From Psychrobacter sp. Pi2-1 (lineage in GTDB: Bacteria > Pseudomonadota > Gammaproteobacteria > Pseudomonadales > Moraxellaceae), in the NCBI RefSeq assembly GCF_904846645.1, contig NZ_CAJHBO010000015.1:17961-81960 (forward strand): a stretch of 64,000 nt of DNA. Direction: 5' to 3'. Position numbers and translations under genes: made by a program. This document shows positions 53,917 through 62,634 of the stretch, piece by piece. Under the pieces are notes generated by a model. That model did no database searches and was not told the DNA's origin. It saw only the letters and a list, made by a program, of their open reading frames with translations. Every line of letters starts with the position of its first letter. The first letter of the stretch is position 1.

Positions 53917-55344
53917 ATGGCTGTATATAAGTTCTATCTAGGCCACAGAGAGCTTTCTAAGGCTGTTTTTGAGTGGGATGCTGCTGATAGGACAGCTCTA
54001 CTAACAGCATTTATGATGATGGAGGTTTTTTCACATTGGCTATGGTGCTTATTTGTATGGTATCGCCGCGATACTTATGGCGCTTACGTTGATATCAACC
54101 TGCTCTATCCAGTATGGACTAGCGTGTCTATAGTTGGTGTTTTCTTACTATGGATGTCCAGTCGTTTTTCACCAGTTAGAAGCGTCATTAGCAATCTGCA
54201 CATATGGCAAGCTTTAATCATCACTATTTATAGTGTCTATATTACTTTTATTGTCGCCATACTAGGGCATAGTAGTCTGGTAACGGGTGTATCACTAGTA
54301 GGTGGTGCTATGCTAGGAATGATGCTCATTAACCGGAATTACGTTTGGCGAGCATTTATAGGGCAAATTATTGCGATCTTAGTAGTATCGCTGCTTCCTT
54401 ATTTTGGTATTACGATACCCAATCTACGCCAACTTACGGCAACCACGCTTCCTCCTAGTATTCATAGTTATATGACTCATAGTGATATGACTATCATCAA
54501 AAATGAGGCGTTGACCTGGGAGGGTCTTAATCACCTGCGTCAATCTTCCAACCTTTTGTGGCGCTCTACTCATATTTATATGTCGCTACCAAAAGCTATT
54601 TTTATCATTTATATGTTTCGTATTTTGTTAGTGTCATTAGATGACAGTCGAAGAGAAACCTTACGACATGCCAATCAGGACGAGCTTACTCAGCTTAAAA
54701 ATCGTCGCTACGGTTTGAAAAAAATGAAGTATGCTTTGGCTACTGTGCGAGAATATCAAGATTTAAGCGTCATGCTGTTAGATTTGGATTGGTTCAAACA
54801 GATCAACGATAATTATGGTCACGATGTAGGTGATCAGGTTCTGATTGAAGTCTCACAGACACTATCACAATCATTAACAGATAAGACTATCATCAGTCGC
54901 TACGGCGGCGAAGAGTTTTTAATTGTATTGCCAGATACGAAGCATGATAGCGCTATGATGATAGCCGAGCAACTACGACTGAATATCGCTGAACATGTCA
55001 TGAAGATTGAAGGTCTGGCTGATTTTAATGTGACAGCAAGTTTTGGGCTATATACTTTAACTCATGAAGAACGAGCTTGTATTGTCCAAGGGTATGAAAA
55101 GATTACGCAGCAAAAGACCGTCGCTCGAACATCACCTCTTATCAAGCCAATTGCTACTCAGCGCGCGGAAAGCCAAATTGCCTCAATACAAAAGCTGCCT
55201 AGTGATATTTGCCAGCGTTTGATTAGTACAGCAGATAAAGCCTTGTATGAGGCTAAGCACCGTGGTCGCAATCAAGTTGTTAGCGCAAATGAGATGTGGG
55301 CTGAAAAAGAAGGCGGTAAGCAATCGCTTTATAAAAGTCGCTAG
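53917..55344 (+). CDS. Membrane-bound GGDEF diguanylate cyclase
   Basis: 475 residues. The N-terminal membrane domain has about six helices (residues 25-225; for example LLTAFMMMEVFSHWLWCLFV and WQALIITIYSVYITFIVAIL), with a likely periplasmic loop near 165-210. The C-terminal GGDEF domain has DELTQLKNRRYG, LDLDWFKQINDNYGHDVGDQ and the active-site loop RYGGEEFL (Y329-F334), so synthesis of cyclic-di-GMP is expected. The RxxD inhibitory site is absent at the usual position (DKTI is seen instead). About 45 extra residues are inserted between SFGLYTL and ADKALYEAKHRGRNQV, where the fold normally has a short loop. No regulator gene is adjacent. Confidence 0.9.
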   Translation: MAVYKFYLGHRELSKAVFEWDAADRTALLTAFMMMEVFSHWLWCLFVWYRRDTYGAYVDINLLYPVWTSVSIVGVFLLWMSSRFSPVRSVISNLHIWQALIITIYSVYITFIVAILGHSSLVTGVSLVGGAMLGMMLINRNYVWRAFIGQIIAILVVSLLPYFGITIPNLRQLTATTLPPSIHSYMTHSDMTIIKNEALTWEGLNHLRQSSNLLWRSTHIYMSLPKAIFIIYMFRILLVSLDDSRRETLRHANQDELTQLKNRRYGLKKMKYALATVREYQDLSVMLLDLDWFKQINDNYGHDVGDQVLIEVSQTLSQSLTDKTIISRYGGEEFLIVLPDTKHDSAMMIAEQLRLNIAEHVMKIEGLADFNVTASFGLYTLTHEERACIVQGYEKITQQKTVARTSPLIKPIATQRAESQIASIQKLPSDICQRLISTADKALYEAKHRGRNQVVSANEMWAEKEGGKQSLYKSR

Positions 55345-55441
55345 TCGTTCATAAACAGCCATACCGCTAACACTGTATAAGTATTATTAGTATGGCTGAT
55401 ATTCTATTGATTGGTCCAATTGAGGCTTCGATTTGATACAA

Positions 55442-56746
55442 TCAAGACGCTAATTGCTGTACCAAGCTTGCGAGCACACTTGTGGCAAAGCTACCCGTAG
55501 TTAAAGTAAAGTTTAATACCAGTGTTTGATCGTCCGACCACTCCCAACTTAACGCCTCAATCGGTAGACGTAGCGCTCGTCTTTGCGCCTTAATATCGCG
55601 CTGCTCTAATCCAGTTGCTAGTTGCATGAGTAGGGGGCTGTGTTGTACTACCGTGGACTCTAAATCTGCAGCGCTACCAGTGACTTTATCGTTACCCGTG
55701 CCCCATAGCACGGCAGTTGGATGAATATCGCCACTGTCAATACGAGCATGCAACGTATCATCTAGTGCCTCACTAGTGAATATCGATCCTGAACCATCTA
55801 AATTAAACACCTCGCCTGCTAGGCCAGTGTTCCAGCTGCCATCACGCACTCGCGCTGCCAATATCTCATTAAATATTAAACTACGTGCAGCAGACAATTC
55901 CATCGTATTTTGCTCGCGCGGGGCACGTTTGCGTTTGCTCTTTTTTGGTTGCGGGCGAGGCTCTCGCGGTGGACGAGCAAACAGTGATAAAGCTTCTCTG
56001 ACGTTGTTACCCTGACGGCCAAAACGCTGTGGACCAAAATAATTGGGTACACCGTTTTTGCCAATGCGCGTTAGATGCTGCTCGACGGCCTCTTTTGCAG
56101 ATAGTAGTTGCTCGGGTAATGCGTCATTTTCGCCATTTTCGTCACTAGCGCTCGCAAACTGGATATCACGTAAAGTAATAACAAACTGATTGGCACGGTG
56201 CGTACCGCGATTGAGTTTTTTATTGTGCCAATGCTGCGCAAGGATAGTGACAGTCTCATTTTCACCGACATCTACTGGTGCAAACTCAGTAGGCGGTAAT
56301 TGTTTTTTTGGTATACGCAAACTGAACCATTGGGTCGTCAACGCATGACGATCCTTTAACCCTGAGTAGCCGACGTCACGCAATGGAATGTCTGCCCACT
56401 CTGACAGTAGTTTCGCCAGATAAGCAGTATTCATGCCTGATTTTTCAATATGTAGCCATAAATGCTCACCTTCACCAGTGAAGTCTAACGGCAATAGCTC
56501 ATTAACGATAAAATCAGTCGCATTGGCTTTATAAGTCGCTTGCTGTATCGGCTGCAAACTTGGCTGTGGCAAATTTGCAGTATCTGTAATAGTGGTAATA
56601 TCAATATGAGCTAGGTCAATTTGCTCACTAGCTGTTCGTTCATTAGCGTTTTGAGCAACAGCTATTGGATCAAGAGTAGCAGCTTGGCTATCTAAACTAT
56701 CTTGAGAAGTAATAGTTATTTCGTTTTGGTTGTCTTGAGAAGTCAT
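55442..56746 (-). CDS. truD: TruD, tRNA pseudouridine(13) synthase
   Basis: Makes pseudouridine 13 in tRNA-Glu. The catalytic Asp is D132 in GYSGLKDRHALTTQWFS; other markers are GEGEHLWLHIEKSGMNT and VPNYFGPQRFGRQGNN. The TRUD insertion domain spans about residues 240-390. At 434 residues it exceeds E. coli TruD (349): about 65 residues of Asn/Asp/Gln/Thr-rich N-terminal extension precede the core, and a basic insert (PREPRPQPKKSKRKRAPREQ) sits in the middle. No clear ribosome site lies before the first ATG. It is convergent with the cyclase gene; hairpin CAGCCATAC/GTATGGCTG lies between them without a T tract. Confidence 0.94.
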   Translation of the reverse strand: MTSQDNQNEITITSQDSLDSQAATLDPIAVAQNANERTASEQIDLAHIDITTITDTANLPQPSLQPIQQATYKANATDFIVNELLPLDFTGEGEHLWLHIEKSGMNTAYLAKLLSEWADIPLRDVGYSGLKDRHALTTQWFSLRIPKKQLPPTEFAPVDVGENETVTILAQHWHNKKLNRGTHRANQFVITLRDIQFASASDENGENDALPEQLLSAKEAVEQHLTRIGKNGVPNYFGPQRFGRQGNNVREALSLFARPPREPRPQPKKSKRKRAPREQNTMELSAARSLIFNEILAARVRDGSWNTGLAGEVFNLDGSGSIFTSEALDDTLHARIDSGDIHPTAVLWGTGNDKVTGSAADLESTVVQHSPLLMQLATGLEQRDIKAQRRALRLPIEALSWEWSDDQTLVLNFTLTTGSFATSVLASLVQQLAS

Positions 56747-56989
56747 AAGGTCGTCTTTTATTTTGTTTATTAATAATGATTAGAAGTAAAAAGAGTGCGG
56801 AAAACAAAGTCGCATAATTACGTTTTGCAACGCAGCAAACATACAAAAAAACATCGTGTGCGCGGCGCTCTTGCTACTATCAATGCATAGCATATTAAAA
56901 ATAATAGGATAAGTTGAATTTGTCTGGTTGGTTACGGTCATTTTCAACCTGCTGTCATTAGACATCATTATAACTGTTAAGGAAGCATT

Positions 56990-58639
56990 ATGACCGACGC
57001 AACGATCAACACAGTCACCATCAGTAAAGCGGATATTCCAAGCGGTGGCATGAAATCATATAAGCAAGAAGACGATAGTATCATTTTAATCACTCGCGAT
57101 GACGATGAGTTCCGTGCATTCGATGGTAAGTGCCCACATGCGGGCGCAGATTTGGGTAATGGATTACGCTGTGGCAATCGGGTAGTTTGTCCTTGGCATC
57201 ATGCAACTTTTGATAGTCGCGACGGCTCACTATTAGAGCCGATAGCGACAACGGGTTTGACCCAGTATGAGCTGACTCATGATGGTGATAATCTGACAAT
57301 CGATACCTCAGCTCAGGTAACAGGGCAGGTCGAAAATGACAAATTGACTGACACTCATACCATTATCGTTGGTGGTGGCGGTGCAGGATTTATGACAGCC
57401 GACCAGTTGCGTCAGGGTGGTTATGGCGGCAAGATTACATTGATTAGTAAAGATGACAAAGCTCCTTACAACCGACCTTTATTATCCAAAGCGTTTTTAG
57501 CAGGCAAGATGGACGAGGAGAAGCTGCTATTGGGCGGTGCTAACTGGGCGGATAATAACAATATTGAGTTACGCCTCAATCAAACGGTTAACGAAGTGCT
57601 GCCTAATGAAGCGACCGTCGTCATAGTGGATAGTGATGGCAACAGCGAACGTCAAACTGCAGATTTCTTGGTCATCGCCACTGGTGCTAAACCAAACTTA
57701 CCACCTATCAAAGGTGCTGAGATAGATGGCGTATATACGCTACGTAGCATGAATGATGCCAAACTAATTAAGACGGCCAGTCATGATCAGCGCGTAGTAA
57801 TCATTGGTACAGGTTTCATCGGTATGGAGACCGCTTCAGCATTAGCGCAAGCAGGCACGACCGCTTCTATCACAGTGATTGGGCAAGGTAGCCGTGTGAT
57901 GGGCAATATCATATCGGAAACAGTGAGTAATGCCTTAATTAAGTTGCATGAAGAGAAGGGCATCAATTTTGTGTTTGACGCAACCGTCAATGAAATTACT
58001 AAGGTTGACCGTCAAGTGGACAAGGATGGAGATAACAATAACCAAGCTTTTTCAAATGTAGGCGGTGTCACTCTAGCGAGTGGCGAGCATATTGACGCTG
58101 ATATCGTGATATTGGGTACTGGCGTATCTCCACGTACAGAGATATTGCGCGAAGTTAACGATCCAGATGGTGTACAAGTCGATGCGCATCTACAGCTGCG
58201 TGATGGCGTCTATGCGCTAGGTGATATCGCTAAAGCTAGTAATCAAATGGGTCGCATACGTATTGAGCATTGGCGCGTGGCGCTGCAGCATGGCATGGTC
58301 ACGGCAGCTGCGATATTAAATAATGACAGTGTTGACTCATTAGAGGCGCGTATTCCTTTCTTTTGGACCATGCAATATGGTAAAAGCCTACGCTATAGCG
58401 GTCATGCCGAGACACCAGATCACAATATCCTATTTGGTACGCCAGATACGCATGATTATATCGAATACTATTTTGATGATGAAGGTGAGGATACACGGGC
58501 TAGTGCGGCAAGTACGCTTGGACGTGATAAAGAGTTGGTCGCTTTCTCTGAGCTATTACGCCGTGGTCATGCACCGACACGCGCGCAGCTTAATGCAGGG
58601 TTTGATATTATTGAGCAAGCGCATGTATTATCGCGCTAG
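56990..58639 (+). CDS. Rieske-type FAD-dependent oxidoreductase (AIF-like)
   Basis: 549 residues. The N-terminal Rieske [2Fe-2S] domain has C48-P-H50 and C67-P-W-H70, with the standard spacing. A pyridine-nucleotide disulfide-oxidoreductase-type FAD/NAD(P)H domain follows: THTIIVGGGGAGFMTADQLR (FAD), YNRPLLSKAFLAGK, RVVIIGTGFIGMETASALA (NAD) and GVYALGDIAKAS. The C-terminal dimerisation part contains PFFWTMQYGKSLRYSGH. This layout matches AIFM3-like proteins and reductase components of dioxygenases; the electron acceptor is unknown and no dioxygenase gene is adjacent. AAGGAAG lies 6 bases before the ATG. Confidence 0.92.
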   Translation: MTDATINTVTISKADIPSGGMKSYKQEDDSIILITRDDDEFRAFDGKCPHAGADLGNGLRCGNRVVCPWHHATFDSRDGSLLEPIATTGLTQYELTHDGDNLTIDTSAQVTGQVENDKLTDTHTIIVGGGGAGFMTADQLRQGGYGGKITLISKDDKAPYNRPLLSKAFLAGKMDEEKLLLGGANWADNNNIELRLNQTVNEVLPNEATVVIVDSDGNSERQTADFLVIATGAKPNLPPIKGAEIDGVYTLRSMNDAKLIKTASHDQRVVIIGTGFIGMETASALAQAGTTASITVIGQGSRVMGNIISETVSNALIKLHEEKGINFVFDATVNEITKVDRQVDKDGDNNNQAFSNVGGVTLASGEHIDADIVILGTGVSPRTEILREVNDPDGVQVDAHLQLRDGVYALGDIAKASNQMGRIRIEHWRVALQHGMVTAAAILNNDSVDSLEARIPFFWTMQYGKSLRYSGHAETPDHNILFGTPDTHDYIEYYFDDEGEDTRASAASTLGRDKELVAFSELLRRGHAPTRAQLNAGFDIIEQAHVLSR

Positions 58640-58727
58640 TACTATTAAGCAATAAGTATTAGTATTTAAGCTGGCTTAGTGACCTAAGTCAGTTTTTTTA
58701 TATGAGTGAAAAAGGAAAAATTATAAT

Positions 58728-59333
58728 ATGAGCAGCAATATAAACACAGACCATTTTAATAAAGAGTCCGTATTTCTACGTGAAGCGACATTAGAGGATA
58801 TTGGCGCACTTGAGCAGTTATTGAACTCCTGCTATCGCGAGACGGCAGGTTGGACCAATGAGGCCGATTTGATCGGTGGTATTCGAACCACATCAGCGGA
58901 GCTCGCTGCCGTGATTAATGATCCTAATCACTATTACTTTGTTTATCCAAAAACCACAACGGGCGATCGTGATGGAGACGAAACGGGTGAAATACTTGGC
59001 TGTATCGCTGTCGATATTAAAACTGATGCTGCCTCAAATAAGAAAGCCTATATCGGTATGTTTGCGGTACATCCTGTGCTACAAGGAAAGGGTGTTGGGA
59101 ACGTGATACTACAAGCGGCCGAGACCTTTGCAGATCGCCACTTACAGTCACTGAATCAGCCGAGTCGTCTGACCATGTCTATCTTAAGTCATCGTCCTGA
59201 GCTTTTAGCTTACTATCAGCGCCGTGGTTATCAGTTCAATGGCAATAAAATGCCGTTTCCAAATGATGGTAATAATGGCGAGCCAAAGCGTGATGATTTA
59301 GAGCTATTAGAACTCGAAAAAGTCGTTAGCTAA
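58728..59333 (+). CDS. GNAT-family N-acetyltransferase
   Basis: 201 residues with a single acetyltransferase fold: FLREATLEDIGALEQLLNSC, KKAYIGMFAVHPVLQGKGVG (acetyl-CoA pyrophosphate-binding QGKGVG loop, about residues 120-126), then TMSILSHRPELLAYYQRRGY with the Tyr-Arg end of motif B. A longer loop (KTTTGDRDGDETGEILG) lies before the central strand. The substrate is unknown. It lies 88 bases downstream of the Rieske oxidoreductase on the same strand and may be co-transcribed with it. AAGGA lies about 11 bases before the ATG. Confidence 0.88.
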   Translation: MSSNINTDHFNKESVFLREATLEDIGALEQLLNSCYRETAGWTNEADLIGGIRTTSAELAAVINDPNHYYFVYPKTTTGDRDGDETGEILGCIAVDIKTDAASNKKAYIGMFAVHPVLQGKGVGNVILQAAETFADRHLQSLNQPSRLTMSILSHRPELLAYYQRRGYQFNGNKMPFPNDGNNGEPKRDDLELLELEKVVS

Positions 59334-59377
59334 TCAAATTGGCTTAGTAAAAAACACTAAAAAACATTCTATCTCGC

Positions 59378-59590
59378 TCAACCCCAAAAATGTCCAAAAG
59401 TCATAAATAGACCGATACTCAGCAGTATAAATGCCACAATAATTAAGCGCTTGAACCAGTTAAATGCTGGCAAGCGCGTGGCATTATCATCCGACATTAG
59501 ATAAGCGAACAAAAATAATAGGCTTGCTGCCAAGGTCATTATCCCAAGCCCAATCGGTAATATAAATAAGTACACCTGCCACACAGTCAT
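59378..59590 (-). CDS. Small two-helix membrane protein, unknown
   Basis: 70 residues, two helices (about 6-30 YLFILPIGLGIMTLAASLLF; about 47-66 LIIVAFILLSIGLFMTFGHF) joined by a polar loop (MSDDNATRLPAFNWFKR). GAGAG directly abuts the ATG, which is close for a ribosome site. It is convergent with the GNAT gene. No family was recognised, though the two-helix pattern with an aromatic C-terminus is common in uncharacterised Moraxellaceae small proteins. Confidence 0.62.
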   Translation of the reverse strand: MTVWQVYLFILPIGLGIMTLAASLLFLFAYLMSDDNATRLPAFNWFKRLIIVAFILLSIGLFMTFGHFWG

Positions 59591-59761
59591 CTCTCAACGG
59601 TCAGTATTAATCGCATCATAACAGCATCAGGATTGCGCTGTCAGTATGAACGTGACTTCACTTAGACTTTTTACAGCTATTCAAACAGAAGTGATTTGAT
59701 TATAGAAAAATAATATTAAATAAAAATAGGCAAATATCGAGAAATAAGTTGGTTTCTAAGA

Positions 59762-59767
59762 TATAAT
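59762..59767 (+). promoter_or_regulatory. Possible -10 element upstream of the interrupted frame and DUF2846 gene
   Basis: A perfect TATAAT, but no good -35 at 16-18 bases. It lies 50 bases before the GTG of the interrupted frame. Otherwise 59591-59816 shows nothing recognisable. Confidence 0.3.
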
Positions 59768-59816
59768 TCTATATAGTTCTAGTAACTTTATAGACACATT
59801 AAGAACGAGGGGATTA

Positions 59817-60032
59817 GTGGTAAAAAATCAGCGAAAACCTTACTTACATATTCATATAGATGTTACATATCAAATGGCTATTACTGATAATTGAGGTACT
59901 TGCAAAACCATTTTTAAGGTTTATCAAGCGAGTGACGAGTTGGTTTTGACTATTGAAACTGAGGTATGTCTCTATAATTTATTCGTAATAAAGTTATTGA
60001 AATATATTAAACAAAACTATCCTTATTCCTAG
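59817..60032 (+). pseudogene. 71-codon frame interrupted by one in-frame TGA
   Basis: From GTG (AGGGG about 5 bases upstream) the frame codes MVKNQRKPYLHIHIDVTYQM and AITDN, meets TGA at 59892-59894, then continues open for 45 more codons beginning GTCKTIFKVYQASDELVLTI and ending KQNYPYS before TAG. It stops nine bases before the ATG of the DUF2846 lipoprotein gene. One stop within otherwise open sequence, a fair ribosome site and tight spacing suggest a gene inactivated by a single nonsense change. Chance cannot be excluded, and recoding is possible but unsupported. No family was recognised. Confidence 0.4.
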
Positions 60033-60041
60033 AGAGATAAC

Positions 60042-60503
60042 ATGCTAAAAAGAATGGCTTTTCTAACGGTTACATCAATACTATTTGCTGGTTGTGCTTC
60101 TGTACCCACTGAAAATGTTGAAGTATCTAATGTAATCAAGCAAGTTAAAGCACCAAGTACAGATAATGCTGGTCTATATATTTACCGTAGCAATAGTGTG
60201 GTGGGTGCGGCTTTGAAGAAAGATATCTGGGTAGATGATGAGTGTATTGGAGAGACTGCGCGTGGAACATTCTTTTACCATGAGGTGCTAGGAAATAAAG
60301 AGCATAAAGTTTCAACAGAATCTGAGTTCTCACCAAATGATTTAATGGTAATGACTGAAACAGGTCAAAACTACTTCGTCAAACAGTATATTAAGCCTGG
60401 TCTTTTTGTCGGTGGTGCTGGTTTGAAGTTAGTACCTGAAAGTGAGGGCAAAGAAGCGATAGCTGACCTTGAGCTCGGTATTAAAGGCAATTGTAGTAAA
60501 TAG
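60042..60503 (+). CDS. DUF2846 lipoprotein
   Basis: 153 residues. The lipobox LFAGC places the lipidated Cys at C18 after a short signal (MLKRMAFLTVTSILFAG). The mature part matches DUF2846: AGLYIYRSNSVVGAALKKDI, WVDDECIGETARGTFFYHEV, then SFSP-like ESEFSPNDLMVMTETGQNYF and FVKQYIKPGLFVGGAGLKLV. These are small beta-rich outer-membrane or periplasmic lipoproteins of unknown role. AGAGAGA lies 4-6 bases before the ATG, partly within the stop region of the interrupted frame upstream. A long hairpin terminator follows. Confidence 0.87.
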   Translation: MLKRMAFLTVTSILFAGCASVPTENVEVSNVIKQVKAPSTDNAGLYIYRSNSVVGAALKKDIWVDDECIGETARGTFFYHEVLGNKEHKVSTESEFSPNDLMVMTETGQNYFVKQYIKPGLFVGGAGLKLVPESEGKEAIADLELGIKGNCSK

Positions 60504-60578
60504 CTAATTTTATCATCCGAGTGGTTCGTAGCATTAACGACATTTAGATATTAACTCACTGAAAAATAGGCTGAGATT

Positions 60579-60635
60579 AGACTGAACACGAAAAAGAGGA
60601 TGCTTTATAAGCACCCTCTTTTTCGTGTTCAGTCT
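60579..60635. terminator. Long bidirectional terminator between the DUF2846 gene and gor
   Basis: Perfect 21-base arms: AGACTGAACACGAAAAAGAG plus G pairs with the complement ending at 60635 (60579-60599 with 60615-60635), loop closed by TGC/GCA. The inner A5/T5 tracts give terminator character in both directions. The stem is much longer than a usual intrinsic terminator. Confidence 0.85.
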
Positions 60636-60641
60636 GCGTAA

Positions 60642-62006
60642 CTAACGCATCGTCACAAACTCTTCTGAACCAGTTGGATGGATGGCAACCGTATTGTCAA
60701 AATCAGCCTTAGTCGCACCCATTTTGATCGCGACGGCAAATCCTTGAATCATCTCATCGACGCCAAAGCCAATGCCATGCAGGCCAATGACTTTTTCATC
60801 ATCGCCCAAGCATACTAGCTTCATGGTACATTTTTGACGATGTTGAGTGACCGCGCTATACATATCGGTAAAGCTTGAGGTATAACATTTGATGTTTTCT
60901 TTGCCGTAGCGTTCTACCGCGTCGATTTCAGACAGGCCAATCGTACCAATAGCCGGATGGGTAAAAATCACGGTCGGTATCAATGTATAGTCTAGATGTT
61001 CATTAGGCTTATTATTAAACAAACGCTCTGATAAGCGGCGACCAGCAGCAATCGCTACGGGTGTTAGATCTACGCTGTTTTCGATAATATCACCGACTGC
61101 ATAAATACCATCGACATTGGTGTTTTGGAATTTATCGACTTTAATTTTACCCGTCTCGGTTGTCTCGACCCCTGTCACTTGCAGGTTGATACCATCAGTC
61201 GATGGCGCACGACCAATCGCCCAAATCAAGCAGTCGACAGTGTCGATACAGTCTTCACCGCCATCGTTGGTGGTCAAATCAAGGCTGTCATCGTCATTTT
61301 TATTGACTTCATTGATCACCGTGTTGGTGTGTAATGTGATGCCAGCTTGTTCCATTTCTATCAGCAAAGTCTCTACGATAGTATGGTCAAACGTACGTAG
61401 TGGCGAGTGTTTGCGCACATACAAATGCACTTCGGCACCCAGACTGTTTAACACGCCTGCGATCTCGACAGCGATATAGCCTGCACCCACAATTGCCACG
61501 CGTTTTGGCAAATGATTCAACGCAAAAAAGCCGTCAGAGTCGATGCCGTATTCTGCGCCTTTGATATCTGGCTGAATAGGATGACCGCCCGTAGCAATCA
61601 AAATATGGTCAGCGGTAATCAGCTCGCCATTTACTTCTACGGTATTGGTATCGACAAATTTGGCAAAGCCTTTGATCACTTCGACGCCGTTTTTAGCCAA
61701 GTTATTGTCATAAGCGCGGTGAATGTTTTCGATATATTGTTGACGGCTCTGTACCAGCTTTTGGAAGTCAAAACCTTTTAACTCAACATCAAAACCATAG
61801 TCTGGCGCATACTTATGGATGGCTTCAGCCACTTGTGCGCCATACCACATGACCTTTTTGGGAACACAGCCCAAATTCACACAAGTGCCACCCAATTGAT
61901 TGGCTTCGATAATGGCGCATTTTTTGCCATAGCTTGCTGCACGGTTGAGTGAGGCGATGCCGCCGCTACCGCCGCCAATAGAGATATAGTCATAGTGTTT
62001 GGTCAT
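60642..62006 (-). CDS. gorA: Glutathione-disulfide reductase
   Basis: NADPH-dependent flavoenzyme that keeps glutathione reduced. FAD motif [17 protein letters not shown]; redox-active disulfide C42-V-N-L-G-C47 in [18 protein letters not shown] domain [20 protein letters not shown] followed by [12 protein letters not shown] with the Arg pair expected for NADPH preference; C-terminal catalytic His in [14 protein letters not shown]. The length of 454 residues matches E. coli Gor (450). AAAGAGA lies about 8 bases before the ATG. Together with fghA elsewhere in the window it points to a glutathione-based detoxification system. Confidence 0.96.
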   Translation of the reverse strand: MTKHYDYISIGGGSGGIASLNRAASYGKKCAIIEANQLGGTCVNLGCVPKKVMWYGAQVAEAIHKYAPDYGFDVELKGFDFQKLVQSRQQYIENIHRAYDNNLAKNGVEVIKGFAKFVDTNTVEVNGELITADHILIATGGHPIQPDIKGAEYGIDSDGFFALNHLPKRVAIVGAGYIAVEIAGVLNSLGAEVHLYVRKHSPLRTFDHTIVETLLIEMEQAGITLHTNTVINEVNKNDDDSLDLTTNDGGEDCIDTVDCLIWAIGRAPSTDGINLQVTGVETTETGKIKVDKFQNTNVDGIYAVGDIIENSVDLTPVAIAAGRRLSERLFNNKPNEHLDYTLIPTVIFTHPAIGTIGLSEIDAVERYGKENIKCYTSSFTDMYSAVTQHRQKCTMKLVCLGDDEKVIGLHGIGFGVDEMIQGFAVAIKMGATKADFDNTVAIHPTGSEEFVTMR

Positions 62007-62180
62007 AATACGGTCTCTTTATTAAGTTGTTATTGGTGCTGTTTCTGACTCTACTGTAATGGGTCTTATCATCCATCTTACAAGTTTTTTATGGTTAGTG
62101 TATGTTGAATCGCTTGACTACAAATGGTATTTAATTAAGAAAAGCCCAACATCTAGATATTTAAATCTACCTATAACCAC

Positions 62181-62633
62181 TTATACAATAGGACGACGTC
62201 TATAAAATAATAGTCCCGGAATAGACAAGCCAAGTACCAATCCTGAGGTCACAAATAACGCTTCGAACAAATACACCATCATTTGGCTAAATAACTCGTC
62301 TGAAAAACCAAAGTAACCAATCTGTACCATGCTGACCATCGCCTTATAAGCAGCGATACCGGGCATCATACAGATGACGCTAGGCGAGATAAGCGCTTTG
62401 GGCGGCAGAGTATATTTCTTAGAAAAATACACACCCAAAAAGCTAGCAAGCATCGCCCCAAAAAAGCTAGCAACCACGATATGGATGTGTTGATAAACGA
62501 GTGCTGTCTTTAGTCCAAAGCCAAATGCAGTCATCAGTAAACAAGGCAAGATATAGCGTTTGGGTACGCTAAACATTAGCGTCCAACCGAGGGTAATAAT
62601 GCAAGACAGTACGACAGTTTTAATAAACCACAT
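62181..62633 (-). CDS. YjjB/ThrE-type exporter subunit (DUF3815 half)
   Basis: 150 residues, four to five helices: VLSCIITLGWTLMFSVPKRY, LPCLLMTAFGFGLKTALVY, then IVVASFFGAMLASFLGVYF, SPSVICMMPGIAAYKAMVSM (conserved PGI-AYK motif) and LFVTSGLVLGLSIPGLLFYR. This is the small half of split threonine/serine-exporter-like transporters. In E. coli the YjjP-YjjB pair has been linked to succinate export. Its start codon lies one base after the stop of the larger half, so the two are translationally coupled and likely form one transporter. The substrate is unknown. Confidence 0.88.
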   Translation of the reverse strand: MWFIKTVVLSCIITLGWTLMFSVPKRYILPCLLMTAFGFGLKTALVYQHIHIVVASFFGAMLASFLGVYFSKKYTLPPKALISPSVICMMPGIAAYKAMVSMVQIGYFGFSDELFSQMMVYLFEALFVTSGLVLGLSIPGLLFYRRRPIV

Positions 62634-62634
62634 C

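Noticed and set aside
55356..55398. Terminator between the cyclase gene and truD
   Set aside because: CAGCCATAC/GTATGGCTG has a 25-base loop and no T tract.
59892..59894. Selenocysteine codon in the interrupted frame
   Set aside because: No SECIS-like hairpin was recognised directly after the TGA and nothing else suggests a selenoprotein; a nonsense mutation is simpler.
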